Below, in pieces: positions 14,526 through 20,666 of a stretch of DNA of 20,666 nucleotides. A program made the position numbers and the translations under genes. Each line of letters begins with the position of its first letter. Position 1 is the first letter of the stretch. The notes beneath the pieces were generated by a model. It ran no database searches. It had not been told where the DNA came from and saw only the letters and a program-made list of their open reading frames with translations. The DNA lies in contig JAFQHB010000040.1 of assembly GCA_017398165.1 (NCBI GenBank), forward strand, positions 1 through 20,666, read 5' to 3'. Origin of the DNA: Bacillota bacterium. GTDB lineage: Bacteria; Bacillota; Dehalobacteriia; UBA4068; UBA4997.

Positions 14526-14569
14526 AGACGGTGCCTGCCAGGCGAGCTGCCGCCTCACAGACACCGTCT
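14526..14569 (-). terminator. Long imperfect hairpin downstream of the TolC-family gene, without a U-tract
   Basis: AGACGGTG (14526-14533) pairs with CACCGTCT (14562-14569). The helix continues with CTG/CAG and AGGCG/CGCCT around the loop AGCTGC, for 16 pairs broken by small internal loops. Neither side carries a good T-run (TTGGTCTG on the minus strand). It lies 57 bp after the tolC-family stop and may end or protect that transcript. Confidence 0.45.
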
Positions 14570-14625
14570 GCCATCATATCAGTTGTTTGAGAAGAAGTGC
14601 GCGTGCTGCACCCTGAAAAGCCTGC

Positions 14626-15858
14626 TTACTGTTCGCTGCCGGTGCTGATGATACCCTGCTCAACAGCAGTCTTGGCGATGTTGTAATTCAGCAGCGCCTG
14701 CAAACGCTTGGCATCGTTGCTGACGATATCAGCCGCAGCAGACTGGATATCGTTCTGGGTGTTCAGACCGTTCTCATACTGCAGCACAGCCAGACGATAT
14801 ACCTCCTCCAGTATCTCCTGGTTGCTCATATAGATCTGATACTGCTGTCTGGCCAGCTCCATATTCTCCAGCATAGTCTTGGCGCTGTTCAGAGTATTGC
14901 GCTGGGTATTGGCGTACTGCACCTCAGTAGTCTTGTAATTGAGCTGCAGGATCTGGCCGTTATAGGTAGAGGCATGGGTACGCTTGCTTTCGTAATCATA
15001 CTCCAGCGCGGCCATCTCAAACTGCAGACGGGCGATATCAACAGTAGGCGATTCTTCCACCATCTCCTGCGCTTTCTCGCTGATGCTGCCCACCGCCATA
15101 GCCTCGTACTGCAGCGGGGTAGAGGGCGACCAGTTAGTCTCAGGATCCAGACCGATCAATACCGAAAGGGCGCGCTTATTCTGCACGGTAGTCGCGCGGG
15201 CAGCATCCAGCGCGGTACGGGCAGCATTCACCTGCGTCTCGGCCGAGAGCAGTTCCAGCTTGGTAGCCATACCCTGATTGTAACGACTGGTCACCGTTTT
15301 CAACTGGTTCTGTGCTTTCTCATAGGCATACAGCGATGCCATCTCGGATTTGCCGTTGCAGGCCACGGTATAATACTGCTGGATGACCTGCAGCCGTGCT
15401 GCCGATTCCTGCAGCTCGGCCACCGCCTCATACATCTCCACCGCTTTGGTCATAGCCTCGGGGGCGTATACGATAGCCTGATACTGCGAGGGCGTCAGCA
15501 TACCGGTGCTGGGCTTACCCAGCAGCTTGTTATAGTCCTTGGCCTGGCCTTTGGTCTGCTCCAGGCTTACTTTGGCCGCCGCCAGATCGTTCTGCGCCGC
15601 CACCACATCGCTGCTGTTGGTCAGCGCCAGCTCCATAGCCTCCGCCAGGGATATATAGCGCTTTTCACCAGTCAGCGTCGCCTGGGCATTAGTGACATCG
15701 GATGATTCCACCACATCGGCGCCGTCTTCAGCCGTGACCTGATCCTGCGGCACATCCAGCTCGGATACCACGCCGGCCTGCGCCGGGGCCACCAACAGCG
15801 CCACCAACAGGCCGGCCGCTATACCGGTGCGCCCCAGCTTATTCCATATGATCTTCAT
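14626..15858 (-). CDS. TolC-family outer-membrane efflux protein
   Basis: The outer duct of a tripartite exporter. The 410-residue protein has a signal peptide (cleavage after AQA, about residue 28), then an acidic linker rich in D, E and S. Two repeats of long coiled-coil helices typical of the OEP family follow, starting YISLAEAMELALTNSSDVVAAQ and later LQFEMAALEYDYESKR. It has the family's RYNQGMATKLELLSAETQVNAAR and LQYENGLNTQNDIQSA motifs, in which a Y-x-x-G sequence precedes the turn. It is shorter than E. coli TolC. GGAGG lies 9 nt before the ATG at 15858. It follows the RND gene on the same strand after 166 bp that contain repeated CTATAC motifs and no convincing promoter. Presence of a TolC-type protein supports an outer membrane, though some monoderms also carry such genes. 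Confidence 0.85.
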   Translation of the reverse strand: MKIIWNKLGRTGIAAGLLVALLVAPAQAGVVSELDVPQDQVTAEDGADVVESSDVTNAQATLTGEKRYISLAEAMELALTNSSDVVAAQNDLAAAKVSLEQTKGQAKDYNKLLGKPSTGMLTPSQYQAIVYAPEAMTKAVEMYEAVAELQESAARLQVIQQYYTVACNGKSEMASLYAYEKAQNQLKTVTSRYNQGMATKLELLSAETQVNAARTALDAARATTVQNKRALSVLIGLDPETNWSPSTPLQYEAMAVGSISEKAQEMVEESPTVDIARLQFEMAALEYDYESKRTHASTYNGQILQLNYKTTEVQYANTQRNTLNSAKTMLENMELARQQYQIYMSNQEILEEVYRLAVLQYENGLNTQNDIQSAAADIVSNDAKRLQALLNYNIAKTAVEQGIISTGSEQ

Positions 15859-16024
15859 TTACACATACCTCCGTGTGTTTTCGCAAATCACGTCTATGAC
15901 CCACAACGATATTGATGCCCGGACCATACCAGCGATCTGCCTGTAATTTTCGCCTGCTATACTGCTCACAGGCCACTATACACTATCCTGATTGCCTTTC
16001 GGCAGTTATTTTATTTGATATTTT

Positions 16025-19000
16025 TTAAGCCTCAGCACCGGCTTTAGCCTTGCGGGGCTCTTTGGGCTGCTTCTCGGAATGCAGACCGTTGCGAGAGGTC
16101 TCACGGCGGCGGCCAATACGTCTTGCCAGACCTTCAAACAGGCTATACATCACAGGCACGAACAGCAGCGTGATGAAGGTCGAAGCCGCCAGACCAAAGG
16201 ATACCACGATCGCCATACCGGAGGCCATATCGCCACCATCGCTGCCCAGAAAGGCCATCGGCAGCATAGACAAAATAGTCGTCAAAGAGGTCATAAGAAT
16301 CGGGCGCAAACGCAGCGGAGCAGCCTTCATAATAGCATCATTGAGCTTCATTCCCTCGTCACGGCGCAACTGGTTGATAGAATCGACCAATACGATAGCA
16401 TTGTTTACTACGATACCGGCCAGCATGATCAGACCGATCATACCGGTCACGTCCAGCGGCGTACCGGTGATGAACAGGCCGGTAAAAGCACCGACGCAGA
16501 TCGTCGGGATGGTCAGGAAGATGATGAACGGCTGGCTGAATGACTCATACAGCGAGGCACAGATCATATAGATCAGCGCCACACCCAAAGCCAGAGCAGC
16601 CAGCAGCGAGGTAAACGCCTCAACCATCTGCTGATAGCTGCCCTCGTCACTGATGCGATACCCCTGCGGCAGCACCAGCTCGGCGTCCAGACGCGCATTC
16701 AGCTCATCAGTAAAGGAAGCCAGATCCTGACCGACCAGCGTACAGCTTACGGATACGTAACGCTCCTGGTTCTCACGGCTGATAGCCAGCGGGCCGGTGC
16801 CCTGATTGACGCTCACCACGTCACCCAAACGATATATCACACCGGTGGGCGAGGTCATTTTCTGATTCAGAATCAGATTCAGATTTTCCTGATATTCCTC
16901 CGGTACCTGTACCTTGACGTCGATCTCATTACCACCATCCAGCGCCAGCTTGGTCGCCGTCATACCGTTGATATAAGAACTGACGGAAGAAGCCACCTGC
17001 GGCACAGTCATACCGAGCTGTGCAGCCTTGCTGGCGTTGATCTCCAGATTGATCTCCGGCAGAGCGTCCTCCATACTGCTGGTCACCTCGCGGGCGGCCG
17101 GCATAGATTCCATAATGGTGATGATCTTATCCGATATATCCTGCAGCACATCCAGATCTTCGCCGTAAATATTGACAGACGCGCCGGAACCGCTGCTGGA
17201 GCTCATACTCATCATATCACCGACGCTGACCGAGATCTCCGCACCGGCGATATTCGCCAATCGCGTACGCATCTCATCGGCCATATCGTCAATATCCTTA
17301 TCGCGATGCTTTTCATCCACCATCGTCAGCATAAACTGCGCGGTATTGCTGGCACTGCTGCCGGTCATACTGGAAGGACTGCCACCGACTGCTACCATCA
17401 TATTCTCCAAATCGTCACCGGTGACGTCCACGATGATATCCTCAGCCCGGGCAGCCACCTTATCAGTCTCTTCCTTGGCTACACCGTCCTCCAGAGTAAT
17501 GCTGACAGTCATGTTGCTGCCGGAGCTTGCCGGCATAAACTCCATACCTACCACAGCCACCAGCCCCAGCGAGACCAGCACCGCAGCGCCGGTCACAATA
17601 GCAGTAGTCTTGCGGTGACGCATACAATGGCGCAGCATCCTGCCATAAGCATCCTGCAGCTTATCAAACCAGGCAGCCACCCTGTTCTGCGCCCTGCCGA
17701 TGACAGCCTTGATACCGCCGCCATCGGTACTGTAACTGGTCTCAGGCCGCAGCAGTGTGGAACACAGCATCGGTACCAGAATGACCGCACTGACCAGGCT
17801 GGCCAGCAGCGCAAAGCTGACGACCAGAGCCAGATCCTTAAACAGAATGGAGCTCAGGCCCTCGGCAAAGCCAATAGGCAGGAACACCACTATGGTGGTC
17901 AGCGTAGACGATACTACCGCCAGCACCATCTGCGTCGCACCCTTGATAGCCGCCTCAGTGCCGGACATACCCTCCGAGCGCAAACGCTGGATATTCTCCA
18001 ACACTACGATAGAGCTATCCACCATCATACCGGCGCCCAGAGCCATACCGCCCAGCGTCAGTACGTTAAAGGTCATACCGCTGAAGTACATCAGCATACA
18101 GGTCGCGATCAAAGAGATCGGGATAGAGATCGCAATGACCAGCGTGGTACGCACACTGCGCAGGAATATAAACAACACCGCTACTGCCAGCAAAGCGCCC
18201 ATCAGCAGATTGTTCACCAGGTTGTCGATCGCCATCTCGATCTGCTCAGCCTGGTTCATCGCAATGTTAAAGTGGACATTGCCAGGCAAAGTCCTCTCCA
18301 TCTCGTCAAAGACAGCGATAACATTATTGGCAGTTTCTACAGTATTGGCGTCACTCTGCTTGCTGACAGCCAGATAAATGGCGTCCTGGCCGTTCTGCAG
18401 GATGTCAAAATCCTCTGACTCATTCACCAGCTTCACGCTGGCGATATCTTTCAGCTTGACGATACCGCCGGTGGGCAGGTTAATATCCACGTTCTCGATA
18501 TCACTCAGCTTCTCATATTTACCCATCAAACGGATGTTGATGTTCTTGCCGCCGTCTACGACCTCGCCCGCCGCCATATTGACGTTATTGGAGGCAATGG
18601 CACCCACAATGCCCGACATCGACAGGTTATAATTCTCCAGCGTCTGCGGATCCACCACAACGTCTACCTGCTGGGTATAGCCGCCGCCGATCATTACCGA
18701 GGCCACGCCGCTCTGACGCTCGATCAGCGGCACGACGTCATCCTCGATGGTCTGCTTCAAATCAGCCAGATTGGCGCCGCCATTGATAGCAACCACCAGA
18801 ATCGGCATCTGGTTCATTTTCATCTTCATAACGATCGGCTTATCTGCATCCTCCGGCAGATAACCCTCGATCATACTTACCTGCTCGCGCAGGTCGATAG
18901 TGGCCATATCCAGGTCTGCGCCCCAGTCATACTGTACCATTACCATCGAAGACCCGGTGGAGGAGGATGAATAAATATTCTCCACACCCTCGACCGATGC

Positions 19001-19213
19001 CACCGCCGACTCAATGGTCTCGGTCACCATAGTTTCGACTTCCTCGCTGCCTGCACCGCTGTATGTAGTCATTACCAGGGCTACCGGCATCTCCATATCC
19101 GGCATCAGGTCCATACCCAGCTTGCCAAAGGAGACAAAACCCAAAACAGTGATGCACAAAAACAGCATCATTACCGTAACACGGCGTTTGACAGCCGTCT
19201 CGATCAGTTTCAT
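16025..19213 (-). CDS. RND-family efflux pump inner-membrane subunit (HAE1/AcrB-like)
   Basis: A 1062-residue proton-driven exporter of the HAE1 type with 12 predicted membrane helices and two large periplasmic loops. It shows VKRRVTVMMLFLCITVLGFVSF as TM1, then FGKLGMDLMPDMEMPVALV and the GAGSEEVETMVTE porter start. The proton-relay positions in TM4 read MMVDSSIVVLENI: D399 aligns with AcrB D407, but S400 replaces D408. In TM10 the lysine of AcrB (K940) is replaced by N937 (GIVVNNAIVLVDS). These spellings occur in other Firmicute and Bacteroidetes pumps, to my recollection. The C-terminus ends in a basic tail (RRIGRRRETSRNG). GGAG lies 9 nt before the ATG at 19213. It sits 36 bp after the adaptor gene, so the two are one transcript. 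Substrate cannot be inferred. Confidence 0.93.
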   Translation of the reverse strand: MKLIETAVKRRVTVMMLFLCITVLGFVSFGKLGMDLMPDMEMPVALVMTTYSGAGSEEVETMVTETIESAVASVEGVENIYSSSSTGSSMVMVQYDWGADLDMATIDLREQVSMIEGYLPEDADKPIVMKMKMNQMPILVVAINGGANLADLKQTIEDDVVPLIERQSGVASVMIGGGYTQQVDVVVDPQTLENYNLSMSGIVGAIASNNVNMAAGEVVDGGKNINIRLMGKYEKLSDIENVDINLPTGGIVKLKDIASVKLVNESEDFDILQNGQDAIYLAVSKQSDANTVETANNVIAVFDEMERTLPGNVHFNIAMNQAEQIEMAIDNLVNNLLMGALLAVAVLFIFLRSVRTTLVIAISIPISLIATCMLMYFSGMTFNVLTLGGMALGAGMMVDSSIVVLENIQRLRSEGMSGTEAAIKGATQMVLAVVSSTLTTIVVFLPIGFAEGLSSILFKDLALVVSFALLASLVSAVILVPMLCSTLLRPETSYSTDGGGIKAVIGRAQNRVAAWFDKLQDAYGRMLRHCMRHRKTTAIVTGAAVLVSLGLVAVVGMEFMPASSGSNMTVSITLEDGVAKEETDKVAARAEDIIVDVTGDDLENMMVAVGGSPSSMTGSSASNTAQFMLTMVDEKHRDKDIDDMADEMRTRLANIAGAEISVSVGDMMSMSSSSGSGASVNIYGEDLDVLQDISDKIITIMESMPAAREVTSSMEDALPEINLEINASKAAQLGMTVPQVASSVSSYINGMTATKLALDGGNEIDVKVQVPEEYQENLNLILNQKMTSPTGVIYRLGDVVSVNQGTGPLAISRENQERYVSVSCTLVGQDLASFTDELNARLDAELVLPQGYRISDEGSYQQMVEAFTSLLAALALGVALIYMICASLYESFSQPFIIFLTIPTICVGAFTGLFITGTPLDVTGMIGLIMLAGIVVNNAIVLVDSINQLRRDEGMKLNDAIMKAAPLRLRPILMTSLTTILSMLPMAFLGSDGGDMASGMAIVVSFGLAASTFITLLFVPVMYSLFEGLARRIGRRRETSRNGLHSEKQPKEPRKAKAGAEA

Positions 19214-19249
19214 TATCTCACACTCCTCGTCACAAATCCGCTCGCCGCA

Positions 19250-20440
19250 TTACTGAGCGTCTGCGACGCCGTCAGGAGCTTCCTCACCGGCATTATCTTC
19301 GTTATCTGCTGCATCTGCTGCATCATCGGCATCGTTTTCTGCATTATCTGCATTTTCGCCGTCTGCCGCATCAGCACCTTCCACGATACGTACCGCAGCC
19401 CCATCAGAGAGCAGATAAGCACCCACGGTAACGACAGTTTCGCCTTCTTCCAGGCCGGATACGATCTCTACGTAATCATCGTCAGACATACCCGTCTCGA
19501 CAGGACGTACATAGGCGATACCATCCACCACCACATAGACCTCGTTGTTGTTGTTTACCGCCGTCTTGGGGATGATCAGCGCATCGGCTGCCTCAGCCTT
19601 CACCACGTCTACCTCGGCAAACATACCGGCCATAATCAGATGATCGGGGTTATCCACGGTGATCTCCACCGGATAGGTCATAGTCATATTGGCAGCCACC
19701 GGTATCTCAGTCACCACACCTACGAAAGGCTCGCTCGATACCGCATCAATATGTACCGGCAGCTCCATCCCCAGCTGCATAGCCGAGAGCATATTCTCGG
19801 TTACATTGGCTACCAGCTTCACCTTATCAATATCCACCACACGGGCTACATAAGAGCTGCCCGCCATATCACCGGGATTCACATTGATCTCGGCCACCAG
19901 ACCATTGGCAGTGGATTTCACAGCACAGTTATTGATCTGATCCTGCACCTGCTGTACCTGCAGCCGTGCCGCATCCAGACCCAGATTATTCACAGCAGTC
20001 TGTGCCTGCTCATACTGATACAGCGATACCGCACCCTCGGCATACAGCGCGGCATAACGGTCGCGGTTCTTTACAGCCTCCTGGTAATTGGTATACAGCG
20101 TATTATACTGCGTCTGCACCAGAGCCAGAGTTGTCTGCAGGTCAATAGTATCCAGCTGGCACAATACCTGACCGTTACTGACATAATCACCCACATTGAC
20201 ATTCACCGAGCGTACTACGCCGCTCGCCTTGGGTACTACATAAACATCCTCGATAGCAGATACGTTGCCGCGCACTACCGTTGCATCAGTGATAGTGCCG
20301 GGCGCAACGGCTGCCACCTCCACCGCCGTACCGACCGGCTGCTCGGTAGCAGCATCCTCGCTGCCGCAGCCGCCAAGCATAGTCACTGACAGCAGCAGCG
20401 CCAGCGATGCCAGAATTCTTTTCCCTGCAGTTTTTTTCAT
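19250..20440 (-). CDS. RND periplasmic adaptor (membrane fusion) lipoprotein with acidic tail
   Basis: Links the RND pump to the TolC-family duct. The 396-residue precursor has a lipoprotein signal with lipobox LGGC (C25). The two lipoyl-like half motifs are VVPKASGVVRSVNVNVGDYVSNGQVL and STANGLVAEINVNPGDMAGSS, separated by a coiled-coil hairpin (TQYNTLYTNYQEAVKNRDRY onward). Beta-barrel and membrane-proximal domains follow (TMTYPVEITVDNPDHLIMAGMFAEVDV, GLEEGETVVTVGAYLLSDG). The last 44 residues (353-396) are an unusual tail with 17 Asp/Glu, 14 Ala and no Lys or Arg. I chose the ATG at 20440 because it gives a clean signal peptide and has AAGG just upstream; the ATG at 20479 would add a basic leader (MRGRMLRGRNEGI). 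First gene of the adaptor-pump-duct operon. Confidence 0.92.
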   Translation of the reverse strand: MKKTAGKRILASLALLLSVTMLGGCGSEDAATEQPVGTAVEVAAVAPGTITDATVVRGNVSAIEDVYVVPKASGVVRSVNVNVGDYVSNGQVLCQLDTIDLQTTLALVQTQYNTLYTNYQEAVKNRDRYAALYAEGAVSLYQYEQAQTAVNNLGLDAARLQVQQVQDQINNCAVKSTANGLVAEINVNPGDMAGSSYVARVVDIDKVKLVANVTENMLSAMQLGMELPVHIDAVSSEPFVGVVTEIPVAANMTMTYPVEITVDNPDHLIMAGMFAEVDVVKAEAADALIIPKTAVNNNNEVYVVVDGIAYVRPVETGMSDDDYVEIVSGLEEGETVVTVGAYLLSDGAAVRIVEGADAADGENADNAENDADDAADAADNEDNAGEEAPDGVADAQ

Positions 20441-20536
20441 TATTCCTTCATTCCTTCCCCGCAGCATCCTGCCGCGCATTCTTGCCCGACCCCCGGCCGA
20501 TGCACAAAATTTATAGTGATTTTTTTAGTTATGGCG

Positions 20537-20567
20537 ATTATACAAAGCAAATATTAACTATTGTTAA
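20537..20567 (-). promoter_or_regulatory. Promoter with overlapping inverted repeat upstream of the efflux operon
   Basis: On the minus strand TATAAT (20542-20537) is preceded at a long 19-bp spacing by TTAACA (20567-20562), a 5/6 match to the -35 box. The inverted repeat TTAAC-TATT-GTTAA (20554-20567) overlaps that -35, an arrangement expected for a repressor operator, such as a TetR- or MarR-type site. No regulator gene is in the window. The leader to the ATG at 20440 would be about 90 nt. Confidence 0.55.
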
Positions 20568-20582
20568 ACATCAAACCATACA

Positions 20583-20620
20583 AACGATTTTTTTACAGCC
20601 CAATTTTCCCGAACGATTTT
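20583..20620. repeat. Two direct repeats of AACGATTTT upstream of the efflux promoter
   Basis: AACGATTTT occurs at 20583-20591 and 20612-20620, 29 bp apart, close to three helical turns. They lie upstream of the -35 region of the efflux promoter, where an activator or response regulator could bind. Confidence 0.4.
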
Positions 20621-20649
20621 GCTATTGCCCCGGGGCGCAGAAAGAGAGA

Positions 20650-20664
20650 GGATACACAGTATCC
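20650..20664 (-). terminator. Short hairpin at the window edge, possible terminator of an upstream gene
   Basis: GGATAC-ACA-GTATCC is a perfect 6-bp stem. On the minus strand it is followed by the pyrimidine tract TCTCTCTTTCT. It may be the end of a gene lying beyond the window; evidence is limited to this hairpin. Confidence 0.3.
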
Positions 20665-20666
20665 CC

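Noticed and set aside
15859..16024. Promoter or terminator between the RND and TolC-family genes
   Set aside because: It has repeated CTATAC motifs and a 4-bp GAAA-loop hairpin, but no -35/-10 pair and no strong terminator stem with a T-run.
17306..18418. 370-codon plus-strand open frame antisense to the RND gene
   Set aside because: It is an antisense shadow of a GC-rich gene, rich in His/Gln/Arg, with no domain or ribosome site.
1..20666. CRISPR array, tRNA, rRNA, integrase or phage genes
   Set aside because: No regularly spaced repeats, cloverleaf-like or rRNA-like sequences, and no recombinase or phage motifs were seen on either strand.

Overview
The window reads as a chromosome segment of an anaerobic, probably gut-type Firmicute with a didermal or S-layer envelope. 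The evidence is GC-rich third codon positions with AT-rich intergenic gaps, strong AGGAGG-type ribosome sites, a polysaccharide pyruvyltransferase (CsaB) next to a secreted SLH-domain protein, and a complete RND / periplasmic adaptor / TolC-type efflux set. Negativicutes, or Clostridia of the Peptococcaceae kind, fit best. This placement is inference; no rRNA gene is present. No CRISPR array, tRNA, rRNA, transposase or phage gene was seen.

Layout. (1) 1-2293, minus strand: a D-amino-acid aminotransferase (dat, cut by the window edge) with its own near-consensus promoter and a structured leader of about 150 nt; an Lrp/AsnC regulator whose terminator overlaps its stop codon; a non-coding stretch of about 580 bp holding a decayed dispersed repeat and a hairpin-rich element with a promoter of its own; and a TIGR04086-type membrane protein. 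(2) 2568-6684, plus strand: five genes in a row (DUF815 ATPase, DUF4491 membrane protein, class I/II aminotransferase, methionine aminopeptidase, flavin reductase-like protein). Four of them carry almost the same extended Shine-Dalgarno leader. (3) 6685-7025: a convergent gap with a bidirectional terminator whose right half is duplicated on the far side of a 148-bp MITE-like repeat. (4) 7026-14303, minus strand: SLH protein, DUF5693 membrane protein, csaB, murJ and a WecA/TagO-type sugar-phosphate transferase. DUF5693-csaB overlap and murJ-wecA are 4 bp apart, so a coupled operon is likely. (5) 14626-20440, minus strand: adaptor lipoprotein, RND pump and TolC-family protein, with a promoter/operator-like region upstream.

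How the genes work together. Block 4 looks like one cell-wall-polymer module: a WecA/TagO enzyme starts a lipid-linked polymer, CsaB adds pyruvate, MurJ moves lipid-linked precursor, DUF5693 has an unknown membrane role, and the SLH protein is a candidate ligand for the pyruvylated polymer. Block 5 is a tripartite exporter. Block 2 mixes housekeeping protein maturation (map) with poorly characterised families and may be co-transcribed mainly for convenience.

The least explained parts are the structured dat leader (363-447), the promoter-bearing non-coding element (about 1183-1557), and the duplicated-terminator/MITE arrangement at 6714-7002. These rest on base-by-base reading of the sequence and need genome-wide comparison.
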